Of a stretch of 64,000 nucleotides of DNA, positions 19,585 through 32,464 are shown one piece after another; the first letter of the stretch is position 1, and the number at the start of each line of letters is the position of its first letter. The position numbers and the translations under genes were made by a program. Source of the DNA: Burkholderia sp. WSM2230 (GTDB lineage Bacteria; Pseudomonadota; Gammaproteobacteria; Burkholderiales; Burkholderiaceae). The stretch covers positions 38,308 to 102,307 of the forward strand of contig NZ_AXAJ01000014.1 in assembly GCF_000472445.1 (NCBI RefSeq). Reading direction: 5' to 3'. A model generated the notes under the pieces. The model was not told where the DNA came from. It was given only the letters and a program-made list of their open reading frames with translations, and made no database searches.

Positions 19585-19750
19585 CGGCGCATCCGGCGAC
19601 GCTCAGCGCATCCGCGAGACGCAGCGCATCCGGCGAGACTCAGCGCATCCGCGAGACGCAGCGCATCCGGCCAGACTCAGCGCATCCGCCAGACTCAGCG
19701 CATCCGGAGACTCAGCGCATCCGGAGACTCAGCGCATCCGCGAGGCAAAT
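19585..19750. repeat. About nine imperfect tandem copies of a 17-19-bp unit overlapping the 3' end of the DUF883 gene
   Basis: Units resemble GCGCATCCGGCGAGACTCA with one- or two-base differences and length changes. The last unit (right end) is the final coding segment of the minus-strand DUF883 gene, encoding SRM-R-stop. The other units lie past its stop and repeat those terminal codons. The rest of the 368-base gap from dgt (19361-19584) shows no convincing gene. Confidence 0.85.
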
Positions 19751-20109
19751 AGCGCGCCCGCGATCAACGCGACGCCGCCGACAATCGCGAGCGTCTGCCA
19801 CGGATTTTCATGCACATAGTCGTCGGCATCGGAAAGCGCCACGTTGGCGCGTTCGCGCACGGCCTCGCGGGTGTCGTTTAAACGGGCGCGCGCGCTGTCG
19901 AGCTGCTTGCGCAGTTTGCCGCGCAGCGCGACTGCGTCGGCCTGCGTGCCGTCCGCCAGGGTGGATTCCAGTTCCGCCATTAGCGTGCGCAATTCGCCTG
20001 CAATATCTTCGGCCGCATGGCGGCCGTGCCGCGCAATACGCCGCGCACGGCGGCTCGTGCTGGTCCAGGATTCGCCGAGGGCGTCTCGCGTGTTTGGAAG
20101 TGCTGTCAT
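19729..20109 (-). CDS. DUF883 family inner-membrane protein (ElaB/YqjD/YgaM-like)
   Basis: The 126-aa protein has a basic N-terminus, a long amphipathic coiled-coil region (about 30-95, with the typical RARLNDTREAVRERA) and the family's C-terminal membrane anchor HENPWQTLAIVGGVALIAGALFASR. In E. coli, members are stress-induced, tail-anchored and can bind ribosomes; the role here is inferred only. I chose the Met giving MTALPNTRDALGESW; a longer frame upstream has no family similarity. The stop codon lies inside a tandem repeat. Confidence 0.82.
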   Translation of the reverse strand: MTALPNTRDALGESWTSTSRRARRIARHGRHAAEDIAGELRTLMAELESTLADGTQADAVALRGKLRKQLDSARARLNDTREAVRERANVALSDADDYVHENPWQTLAIVGGVALIAGALFASRMR

Positions 20110-20360
20110 GGTCGCTCCGTCGATGAGGGTGAAAAGGCCCACGTTCACGGTTGCGTTAAACCACATCGCAACGCAGGAAACACCAGCAGAACGCAACTTC
20201 GGTGCCAAACCCCAACGCCCGGCGCATGGCGGCGCGCGCCGGATTTCCTCAGCACATATTGCACGAAGCGCCCTGAGCGCGGGTCAAATTTACAAACGCA
20301 GTGCCACGCTGCGCGTCACATCGGTAAAGCCGGCGCGATGCCGCATGGCGCGCACGACAT

Positions 20361-20393
20361 AAAAAACGCCGCCATTGGATGAATGACGGCGTT
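20361..20393 (-). terminator. Rho-independent terminator after the OmpW-like gene
   Basis: On the minus strand AACGCCGTCATT pairs with AATGGCGGCGTT (one G-T pair) around a 5-base loop and runs into T residues. It lies 67 bases past the ompW-like stop. The remainder of the 20110-20460 interval shows nothing else I can support. Confidence 0.82.
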
Positions 20394-20460
20394 GTTCAAG
20401 CCTCGGAAATTCGACTACCCTAATCGCACGGCATCATTCGATCGCGCACCGGAAAAGGTG

Positions 20461-21186
20461 TTAGAAGCGGTAACCGATGTTGACGTAGGTAACGATCGGG
20501 TTCAGCTTGATCTTGGTTTGCGACTGCACGGTCAGCGTACCCACCGGCGTCCTCGCCTGCGTGTTGAGTTTGGCAGTCGTGCTGAGCGGCAGATACGACA
20601 CCGACACGCCCGCGAACCAGTGCTGATCGAACGCGTAAGTGAAGCCGGCATTAAACACAGGCTCCCACGAACTATCCGTAGTTACGCTGGTCGGACCATG
20701 CAGAACATTTGCTTCGAATGCGCCGTTCGTGATCTTTTCGTCGGTGAACCAGATACGGCTCACGCCGATACCCAGGTACGGACGGAACGTGGCAGTCGGA
20801 GCGTTGAAGTAGTACTTGAACAGCAGAGTCGGGCTCCACTGTTTTGCCTGGCCCAGCTTGCCGAATTTTTCGAGGCTGCCGGTGCCGTTCAGGTCGAACG
20901 AGGGCGGGTAGCCAATCACGAATTCGGTCGCAATGTGATCGGTGATGAAGTAGCCCGCGGTCAGTCCGATGGTGTCGGCCGAACTGAGCGAGGCTCCGGT
21001 ATTTGCTTCTGTGATGTTGGTCGGACTGCCGCCGATGCTTGTCACCCGCAGTGGCTCGCTACTCGATTGAGGCGCAAGATGGAACCAGCCTGTTGAGACA
21101 AAAAAGCTACCGGCCGATTGCGCATGTGCTGCTGTTGTCATGCTGGCTAGCACTGCGATCCCCGTTACGGCCTGTTTTAATTTCAT
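20461..21186 (-). CDS. OmpW family outer-membrane beta-barrel protein
   Basis: Eight-stranded barrel of the OmpW family, which forms a hydrophobic channel. The 241-aa protein has a signal peptide cut near AAHAQSAG, a strand pattern of alternating residues, the family segment GLTAGYFITDHIATEFVIGY with PTLLFKYYF, YLGIGVSRI, and a C-terminal strand ending in Phe (YVNIGYRF), as Bam substrates do. The start is fixed by GGAGGAG just upstream of the ATG. A terminator follows. The function beyond porin-like cannot be told from sequence. Confidence 0.85.
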   Translation of the reverse strand: MKLKQAVTGIAVLASMTTAAHAQSAGSFFVSTGWFHLAPQSSSEPLRVTSIGGSPTNITEANTGASLSSADTIGLTAGYFITDHIATEFVIGYPPSFDLNGTGSLEKFGKLGQAKQWSPTLLFKYYFNAPTATFRPYLGIGVSRIWFTDEKITNGAFEANVLHGPTSVTTDSSWEPVFNAGFTYAFDQHWFAGVSVSYLPLSTTAKLNTQARTPVGTLTVQSQTKIKLNPIVTYVNIGYRF

Positions 21187-21372
21187 ATGTGCTCCTCCAG
21201 AAAAGGCCCGCTCATTATGACCACAACGTTTGAAACTAACCATACGCGGCGGCTAGAGTTTTCTCCCTAAGCCGCGCGCGCTTTCTGGCCTGGCCGCGCC
21301 GCGCCGAACCTTGGCGCATGCGGCTCTTCGGACCTTCGGGTATGTACCAACGCGACTATCGGATACTCCAGC

Positions 21373-22080
21373 ATGGCACGGCTTGCACGTCTTTATGTTC
21401 CTGACCAGCCGCAGCACGTCATCCTCCGCGGACTCGATCAGCAGCCTGCGTTCGTCGACGACCAGGACTACGAACTCTTCATCGACTGTTTGAAAGCGGC
21501 TTCGCGCGACCATCACCTGTCGATCCACGCATATGCGCTGATGCCGGGCGCGGTGCAACTGCTCGTCACTCCGACCGAGGAGTCGAGCCTGCCCAAGGCG
21601 ATGCAGGCAGTCGGGCGCCGCTATGTGGCGCACTTCAACCGCCGCTACGCGCGGCGCGGCACGCTGTGGGAAGGACGCTATCGCGCCACCGTGATCGAGG
21701 GCGAGCGGTATTTTCTGCTGGCGAGCCGCGTCGTCGAAATGTGTCCGGTGCGCATGCAGCTCGTGAGCGCGCCGGAAGACTACCGGTGGTCGAGCTACCG
21801 GCATCACATCGGTCTTACGCTCGACAGCCTCATCACCGACCATCCGCTTTACTGGTCGCTCGGCAACACGCCGTTCGAGCGGCAGCGCGCGTACCGCGAA
21901 CTGTGCGAGCAGCCGCTCGACGAACGCGAGGCAAGCCAGCTTCAGCAGGCTACGTTAAAGGGTTGGGTGCTCGGTAGCGACACGTACCGCGAATGGGCGG
22001 CGCGCGCGGCGAACCGGCGCGTGTCTCCGTTGCCGCGCGGACGGCCGCGCAAGGTGCGCGAGACGCCGCAAGCGCAATAA
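21373..22080 (+). CDS. RAYT/IS200-like Y1 transposase homologue lacking catalytic residues
   Basis: The 235-aa protein has the REP-associated tyrosine transposase fold: an N-terminal RLYVPDQPQHVILRG strand, the AYALMPGAVQLLV segment, the RRGTLWEGRYRA motif and DYRWSSYRHH. The metal-binding HUH motif, normally MPNHVHLL, reads MPGAVQLL (residues 57-64), so both His are gone. The nucleophile, normally Tyr in RYIxxNPVR, is Val120 in SRVVEMCPVR. The rest of the frame is intact, is long, and has local codon usage. This indicates a domesticated, probably DNA-binding protein rather than an active transposase. It lies 295 bases upstream of gltB. No terminal repeats or REP sequences are visible around it. 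Confidence 0.8.
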   Translation: MARLARLYVPDQPQHVILRGLDQQPAFVDDQDYELFIDCLKAASRDHHLSIHAYALMPGAVQLLVTPTEESSLPKAMQAVGRRYVAHFNRRYARRGTLWEGRYRATVIEGERYFLLASRVVEMCPVRMQLVSAPEDYRWSSYRHHIGLTLDSLITDHPLYWSLGNTPFERQRAYRELCEQPLDEREASQLQQATLKGWVLGSDTYREWAARAANRRVSPLPRGRPRKVRETPQAQ

Positions 22081-22375
22081 GCAGTTTGAATCAAGGCTCT
22101 GTGTTTCGAACGGCATCCTGACATGCCGTTTTATTTTGCCCGGTTTTGATATGGCACCAATAAAAATAGGCCGCAATGCACCAAATTGATAATTGGGGAT
22201 CGAACAATACGTTTTATTTGCTATTCCGTTGATTCGTCGCGTATATTCCGAATTCCGGCGTTTTTGACATGCCTTGCAGTCGGCATCTGGAAGCGCCTTC
22301 GCCGTTGCGGGTGTGCACGTGCGGCAATAGAAAAACGGTTTAACGGCCTGTCGGCCCCTCACAGACGGTGTCCCC
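22081..22375 (+). promoter_or_regulatory. AT-rich upstream region of gltB
   Basis: About 295 bases, clearly more AT-rich than the flanking DNA (stretches such as CACCAATAAAAATAGG), containing no gene I can support. It should hold the gltBD promoter and regulator sites. Several weak -10/-35 combinations are possible, so I do not assign a position. Confidence 0.4.
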
Positions 22376-27079
<4,704 letters not shown>

Positions 27080-27182
27080 TCCGTCAGCACGACGTCACCT
27101 TTAGCCGTACCCGCCGCTGCTCGACAATCCGACGCGCGGCGGGTCCAGATCACCCCTAGATACAGATAGAGAAGAGAACCAC

Positions 27183-28652
27183 ATGGGCAAGGCAACCGGT
27201 TTTCTCGAGTTCGAGCGCCGCCACGAGGCGTACGAAGCTCCGCTCACGCGTGTGAAGCACTACAAGGAATTCGTCGCGGCACTCACCGACGACGAAGCGA
27301 AGATTCAAGGCGCACGCTGCATGGACTGCGGCATTCCGTTCTGCAACAACGGCTGTCCGGTGAACAACATCATCCCGGACTTCAACGACCTGGTGTTCCA
27401 TCAGGACTGGAAGAACGCGATCGAAGTGCTGCACTCCACGAACAACTTCCCGGAGTTCACGGGCCGCATTTGTCCGGCGCCGTGCGAAGCGGCGTGCACG
27501 CTCGGCATCAATGACGACCCGGTCGGTATCAAGTCGATCGAACACGCGATCATCGACAAAGCCTGGGCCGAAGGCTGGGTCGCGCCGCAGCCGCCGAAGC
27601 ACAAGACCGGCAAGAAGGTTGCCGTCGTCGGTTCGGGCCCCGCAGGTCTCGCGGTCGCGCAGCAGCTCGCGCGCGCGGGCCACGAGGTGACGGTGTTCGA
27701 AAAGAACGACCGCATCGGCGGCCTGCTGCGTTACGGCATTCCCGACTTCAAGCTTGAGAAGTGGCTGATCGACCGCCGCATGCGCCAGATGGAAGCGGAA
27801 GGCGTGACGTTCCGCGCGAACGTGTTCGTCGGCAAGGCCGATTCGCTGCCGCCGTATATCGGCAACACCGCGAAGGAAACCATCACGCCGGAGCAGCTGA
27901 AGGAAGATTTCGACGCGGTGGTGATCGCGGGCGGTTCGGAAACGCCGCGCGATCTGCCGGTGCCTGGCCGCGAGCTGGAAGGCATCCATTACGCGATGGA
28001 ATTCCTGCCGCAGCAGAACAAGGTCAATGCCGGCGACAAGGTCCCGCATCAGCTGCTCGCGAAGGGCAAGCACGTGGTGGTGATCGGCGGCGGCGATACG
28101 GGCTCGGACTGCGTGGGAACGTCCAACCGTCACGGCGCGAAGAGCGTCACGCAGTTCGAACTGCTGCCGCAGCCGCCGGAAGAAGAGAACAAGCCGCTCG
28201 TGTGGCCGTATTGGCCGATCAAGCTGCGCACGTCGTCCTCGCATGAAGAAGGCTGCTCGCGCGATTGGGCTGTCGCCACGAAGCGCCTCGAAGGCAAGAA
28301 CGGCAAGGTCGAGAAGCTGATCGCGGCACGCGTCGAATGGAAAGACGGCAAGATGCAGGAAGTGCCGGGCTCGGAATTCGAAATGAAGGCCGACCTCGTG
28401 CTGCTCGCCATGGGCTTCACGCAGCCGGTGTCGCCGGTGCTCGAAGCGTTCGGCGTCGACAAGGACGCGCGCGGCAACGTGCGAGCCTCGACGGAAGGCG
28501 ACAAGGCGTACTACACGTCGGTGGACAAAGTGTTCACCGCAGGCGACATGCGCCGCGGCCAGTCGCTCGTCGTGTGGGCGATCCGCGAAGGCCGTCAGTG
28601 CGCGCGTTCGGTCGACGCTTTCCTGATGGGACATTCGGAACTGCCGCGCTAA
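27183..28652 (+). CDS. gltD: Glutamate synthase small subunit
   Basis: FAD-containing subunit that takes electrons from NADPH and feeds GltB through Fe-S clusters. The 489-aa protein has N-terminal 4Fe-4S cysteine clusters in [17 protein letters not shown] and [10 protein letters not shown], the FAD dinucleotide fold [17 protein letters not shown], the NADPH fold [13 protein letters not shown], and the C-terminal [14 protein letters not shown]. Full length. It starts at an ATG just after AGAGAAGAGAACC. A terminator follows about 100 bases past the stop. Confidence 0.97.
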   Translation: MGKATGFLEFERRHEAYEAPLTRVKHYKEFVAALTDDEAKIQGARCMDCGIPFCNNGCPVNNIIPDFNDLVFHQDWKNAIEVLHSTNNFPEFTGRICPAPCEAACTLGINDDPVGIKSIEHAIIDKAWAEGWVAPQPPKHKTGKKVAVVGSGPAGLAVAQQLARAGHEVTVFEKNDRIGGLLRYGIPDFKLEKWLIDRRMRQMEAEGVTFRANVFVGKADSLPPYIGNTAKETITPEQLKEDFDAVVIAGGSETPRDLPVPGRELEGIHYAMEFLPQQNKVNAGDKVPHQLLAKGKHVVVIGGGDTGSDCVGTSNRHGAKSVTQFELLPQPPEEENKPLVWPYWPIKLRTSSSHEEGCSRDWAVATKRLEGKNGKVEKLIAARVEWKDGKMQEVPGSEFEMKADLVLLAMGFTQPVSPVLEAFGVDKDARGNVRASTEGDKAYYTSVDKVFTAGDMRRGQSLVVWAIREGRQCARSVDAFLMGHSELPR

Positions 28653-28750
28653 ACGTCGTCTGTTGCGGGCCAAGGCTTGCGGGAAGAGGTGGAGACGACA
28701 CGGTGCTTGCCTGACGTGAAATCGGGTGGCACCGTCAAAGCGGTAAAAAC

Positions 28751-28785
28751 AAAGCCGGGCACCTGAAAGGGTGACCCGGCTTTTT
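28751..28785 (+). terminator. Rho-independent terminator after gltBD
   Basis: Stem AAAGCCGGGCACC against GGTGACCCGGCTTT with one bulged A, a loop of six bases and a T run. It ends the gltBD operon. The surrounding 28653-29217 interval (565 bases) otherwise shows no gene I can support. Confidence 0.85.
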
Positions 28786-29217
28786 AATTTCAGCACGCGG
28801 CCGCGGTATTCACGTGACTTACCGAAACGCGTCTCGAAAGTCGCGGCGGAAATGACCCGGCGACATGTCAACCAGTTCAATCACCTGTCGGCGCTGGCAA
28901 AGGCTGCTCAGGGAGCGCGCGGAGAATCGACATTCTCGCGCGTTCGCTACTAAAAACCGGCACCGTGTGAGTTCTCGATGAGGACGGATGCGCCACCTTC
29001 TTGTCCCCGCACGGCAAGCAGGGCACAACAGGCCGCACGCAAACCGCGAGGGGAGACCGCCACCTGAATGAATCCAAGGAAAGGTGAATGGCTAGAAGGC
29101 GCAACTTGCGCTCTTCCTTTAAAAAACCCGTCAGGTGCCGGTTCACTACTTTCCAGCGCCCCCGGCAAAGATGCGCGACTACTCGCGCTTTCTCGCGGGC
29201 GACGATCCTCCGATCGC

Positions 29218-29580
29218 TTACATTCGGTAGTCTTCGAACTCCCATGCCGCGAACCGGGCGATCTTTACTGCGATGCTTTGCCAGTCGGGCCCGGCGCATT
29301 GTTGCACCATGCGCTGAAGTTGCCCGGTAATCACCGCAAGATCATAGTCAATCACGATCAACGAATGACGCCCCCAGCGCGTACCTGCTTCTCGTTTGAG
29401 TTCCTGGGAAAGCCATTGCGGCGTGCAAACCAAAAGCTCGAAATTGTCAGTACCCGGTTGACCAACCGCACCTATTGAAAGACGGATCCAGGTTCCGAAA
29501 TTGTCTCGCTCGGTAGGTTGATAGCATACCAAGTCATCTTCCACTTCGAGAGAATAGAGCTTTCTAATTTCTGCGTTCAT
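29218..29580 (-). CDS. Imm8 family immunity protein
   Basis: The 120-aa protein matches the Imm8 family of polymorphic-toxin immunity proteins: DNFGTWIRLSIGAVGQPGTD, the FELLVCTPQWLSQEL core, WGRHSLIVIDYDL and the C-terminal AAWEFEDYRM are characteristic. It should bind and neutralise the toxin encoded directly upstream. Its ATG overlaps that gene's stop as ATGA, the normal layout for a toxin-immunity pair. The frame is intact although the toxin gene is damaged. Base composition is less GC-rich than the flanking core genes, consistent with horizontal acquisition. Confidence 0.8.
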   Translation of the reverse strand: MNAEIRKLYSLEVEDDLVCYQPTERDNFGTWIRLSIGAVGQPGTDNFELLVCTPQWLSQELKREAGTRWGRHSLIVIDYDLAVITGQLQRMVQQCAGPDWQSIAVKIARFAAWEFEDYRM

Positions 29581-29960
29581 GGTGCTATGTTCAAGTGTCC
29601 ATTCGCGTAGGGACGACCAGTTGGCGACATTTTCGATTCAAAGTTCGCTTGAACACCTGTCGTTGCGTACGGACTGTTAGGTTTTGAAGAAGGATAACGG
29701 TACACACGCAAGCCGTCAGCGCTGACCAAGCCAGAACCATCGCTTGTCTCGCGGGCCCCCGGTCCAACCCAAGCTTCACCAAGTGCCTGCGCATCTTCCG
29801 CCGTGGCCGTACCTAAGGTAGTGTTACCTTTGTTGCTTGCCGCATCTCGAAGGATACCGCTCATTTCCTCAGCGGTAAGCTGTTGCGGTACCTCTGCGCA
29901 CTGCTTGGCTTCAATTTCAGGTTTAAGCCGTGCCGCTATTGGGATTGACGGGATCGGCAA
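29577..29960 (-). pseudogene. C-terminal toxin module of a polymorphic toxin (detached from its N-terminal part)
   Basis: A 127-codon open frame beginning at a TTG without a convincing ribosome-binding site. The first 11 or so residues are out-of-frame readings of the upstream gene; from LKPEIEAKQC onward it looks like native protein. The body (TAEDAQALGEAWVGPG, SADGLRVYRYPSSKPNSPYA, TGVQANFE, ANGHLNI) resembles C-terminal toxin domains I recall from Rhs/hemagglutinin-type proteins; I cannot name the toxin family or its activity. The stop overlaps the Imm8 start. It probably continued the frame of the secreted N-terminal piece before a frameshift. Confidence 0.55.
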
Positions 29961-30252
29961 CTGGACATGTCGCGTCCGCTTGCACTAGATCTGGAGGCGC
30001 ACCACACCACCGCTTGATTCGTGCCGGTTCGTTGACGCAGTAGTGATTTGACAGATTGATCGGCGTATTGCCCCAAGCGTTCGCGTAGCATGAGGAAGTC
30101 CCTTGTATCGCGCCCGATCTGACATACAGCGCAGCGCAGACGCCGTCTCCACTTTCGGCGTTTGCCCCGATCGCGGTAAGCAGTAATGTGAAGACGGTGA
30201 ACAGACGAGAGAGCATGCCAAATGTGCTGCTCGATAACGTTCTGGTTTCCAT
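29923..30252 (-). pseudogene. Secreted N-terminal fragment of the same toxin locus
   Basis: A 109-codon frame starting at an ATG with AAGGAG 5 bases upstream, encoding a clear signal peptide (about residues 14-32, FTVFTLLLTAIGANA) and a small Cys-containing domain. It ends TCPVADPVNPNSGTA-stop. The CPVADPVNPNSG motif resembles the start of Rhs/YD-repeat proteins, where a long core should follow. Instead the frame stops and the toxin module continues in another frame with a 38-base overlap. I read this as a toxin gene that lost its core and suffered a frameshift, though an intact two-gene arrangement cannot be excluded. Confidence 0.55.
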
Positions 30253-30399
30253 TTTTCTCCTTAATTGTCAGTTGAGCCTTTAAAGGCGTAAGTATTTTTA
30301 AGGAGAATGAAATGTTTCGGAATCCGATAATTCCGAAGATTCTGATTGTTTTTGACGTTGGGGTAGAGCAATCGCATGAAGGTGAAGCCGACCGGCTCG

Positions 30400-31008
30400 C
30401 GCGATATGCATTGTTGGCGCAGACCTTGAGGCGATGTATCCTCAGTCCCGTCCTGGTGTCGATATTGCGCTTGAGCGGATGGCAATGCCGCACGCGTAGG
30501 CGAGCAAGTTACCGATTCGATAAGGATGGAGCGTCGAATTGATGCCGCAGATTTCCGGTTGCGTCGACCATGACGACCGAGCGCGCCGAGCATCAAGCAC
30601 TTGCGGAATCGCGGTGATCTCGTTCCTTTTGTCTGCCGCGCGTATCTGCGCCCGCACCATTCCCAAGCCACCGCCGTAGGCCAACACCAGACGAAGTGCC
30701 CTCTGATCGCGCAATGCGAGCTATGCACTGTCATGCCGTCAACGGCTACCATTTGATCGGTCAGCGCTGGCCGAGATGCGTGGTGCAAGGCAGGCTTCAA
30801 ACTGTCGCGCGAGTACGGCAAACGCGCGTCCGAGTATGGCATGCGACGCCATACCGTTGAACAGCGGCTCGTAGCTCCGCAGTCACAATTCCAGCATCGC
30901 TTCGGCGTACTTCTGAATCGCCGCGCAGCTATCGGTACCCGACAGCATTGCAAACAGTGCAGCCACCAGCATTTCCGTCAGATCATGCGATGGAGTGCGA
31001 CTGCGCGG
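30400..31008 (-). pseudogene. Decayed ISAs1-family transposase
   Basis: No open frame spans it, but conserved ISAs1 (DDE, IS4-like) pieces occur in order on the minus strand in several frames: HDLTEMLVAALFAMLSGTDS (about 31000-30930), then ASHAILGRAFAVLARQFEAC, then TDQMVAVDGMTVHSSHC, then LGMVRAQIRAADKRNEITAI (about 30715-30600), and a tail resembling LKRNIDTRTGLRIHRLKVCA (about 30475-30410). At least three frame changes, an in-frame stop, a missing 5' end and a large internal deletion (about 610 of an expected 1100-1200 bases) show that it is long dead. No terminal inverted repeats were recognised. Confidence 0.8.
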
Positions 31009-31132
31009 AACTCGAAAGTGGGCAAACCCATCTCCAATACCTAATGCGTCTTCCCGCATCTCAACTTCCAGGCATCAAAAGCTGGACTAAAGCGCTTTTA
31101 ACCGGTTTCCAGCTGCCGCTATCTATAACGTT

Positions 31133-32410
31133 TCACGCAATCGTCCCGTTACCATACCGCGCCAAGGTCAGCCCGTCGACATCGATCTCCGGCTCGCGCT
31201 GCGCAATCAGATCGGCGACCACGCGCGCCGAGCCCATCGACATCGCCCAGCCGGTCGAGCCGTGGCCGAGATTGAGCCACAAATTGCCGATGCCGGACGG
31301 CCCGAGCAAAGGCGCGCCGTCCGGCGTCATCGGCCGGCGGCCTACCCAGAAATGCGCGGAGGTGGGCGTCGCGGCGTGCGGAAACCAGTCGGCCAGCACT
31401 TGCATCAGCGTCTGCAAGGCTTGCTCGCGCAGTGTCGCCTCGCGGTTGCCCAGTTCCGCCGTGCCCGCCACGCGCAGATTGTTGCCGAAGCGCGTGATGG
31501 CCGTTTTCAGCGATTCGTCCATGAGCGCGGCGCGCGGCGCCTTTTCATCGTCGATGATGGGCAGCGTCGCCGAATAGCCTTTGACCGGATAGAGCGGCAC
31601 CTTCACGCCGAGCGGCGCGAGCAGCGCCGCACTGTCGACGCCCAGCGCCACCACCACGTTGTCGGCCGCCACCGTCTCCGCACCGCGCTCGCTTTCGAGA
31701 CGCACGCCGCGCACGGCGCCGCCTTCCACGTCGAGCGACGTCACGCGCGTGTCGAAGCGAAAGCGCACTCCATGGCGCTCGCAGATTGCGCGGAGCTCGC
31801 GCGTGAAGCGGGCGCAATCGCCGGCTTCGTCGTCGGGAAGATGGACGCCCGACACCGGCATCGTGCGCGCCCAGCGCAGGCCCGGCTCGATGTCGATGCA
31901 TTGCGCCGCGCTCACTTCCCGATACGCGATGCCCGCGTCGCGCAGCACCGCCAGCGCCGGTTGCGCGAGTTCGACGTCGTACTCGCTGCGAAAGAGTTGC
32001 AGATAGCCCTGGCTGCGGCCGTAATCGAACGGATGGCGGCTGCGGAATTCGCGCAGACACTCGCGGCTGTAGTAGGCGATCCGCTGCATGCGCTGCTTGT
32101 TGACGCGAAAGCGTTCGAGCTCGCATTCGCGCAGCCAGCGCGCGATCCAGCGCCATTGAGCCGGATCGAGTGTCGGGCGAAAAATGAGCGGCGAAGCGGG
32201 CTTGAAAAGGTATTTGAGAATCTTGGCCGGCATGCCGGGCGCGGCCCATGGCGTCACATAGCCGGGCGCGATCACGCCTGCGTTGCCGAAGCTCGTGGCG
32301 AGCGCGACGTCCGGCTCGCGTTCGATCAGCGTGACGTCGCAGCCTTGCTGGCGCAGGTAAAAGGCGGTGGCGACACCAATCACGCCGCCTCCGAGAACAA
32401 TCGTTTTCAT
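31133..32410 (-). CDS. D-amino acid dehydrogenase (DadA family)
   Basis: FAD flavoprotein oxidising D-amino acids to 2-oxo acids with electrons passed to the respiratory chain. The 425-aa protein has the N-terminal VLGGGVIGVATAFYLRQQG dinucleotide fold, SFGNAGVIAPGYV, YPVKGYS, FWVGRRPMTPDGAPLLG and the C-terminal NLWLNLGHGSTGWAMS, all typical of DadA. The start is the Met of MKTIVLGGG, 15 bases inside the open frame. The gene lies 54 bases downstream of an MFS transporter on the same strand and is probably co-transcribed, suggesting uptake of its substrate. Burkholderia genomes often carry several DadA paralogues, so I give no symbol. Confidence 0.88.
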   Translation of the reverse strand: MKTIVLGGGVIGVATAFYLRQQGCDVTLIEREPDVALATSFGNAGVIAPGYVTPWAAPGMPAKILKYLFKPASPLIFRPTLDPAQWRWIARWLRECELERFRVNKQRMQRIAYYSRECLREFRSRHPFDYGRSQGYLQLFRSEYDVELAQPALAVLRDAGIAYREVSAAQCIDIEPGLRWARTMPVSGVHLPDDEAGDCARFTRELRAICERHGVRFRFDTRVTSLDVEGGAVRGVRLESERGAETVAADNVVVALGVDSAALLAPLGVKVPLYPVKGYSATLPIIDDEKAPRAALMDESLKTAITRFGNNLRVAGTAELGNREATLREQALQTLMQVLADWFPHAATPTSAHFWVGRRPMTPDGAPLLGPSGIGNLWLNLGHGSTGWAMSMGSARVVADLIAQREPEIDVDGLTLARYGNGTIA

Positions 32411-32464
32411 GTGCTTATCAGGCAAATCAGCGGCAACGCCGGGTCACAGTCCCAGTCAGCAATC

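Noticed and set aside
22141-22180. A possible sigma-54 promoter before gltB starting with TGGCAC
   Set aside because: The required GC-type second element at the right spacing is absent; only the first half matches.
28653-29217. Several short frames after gltD
   Set aside because: None has a ribosome-binding site, a known motif or plausible composition; only the terminator is supported here.
30312-30542. A 76-codon plus-strand frame with a good-looking AGGAG before its ATG
   Set aside because: It lies antisense to the tail of the ISAs1 relic, the product has no recognisable features, and the AGGAG can be chance in this AT-richer stretch.
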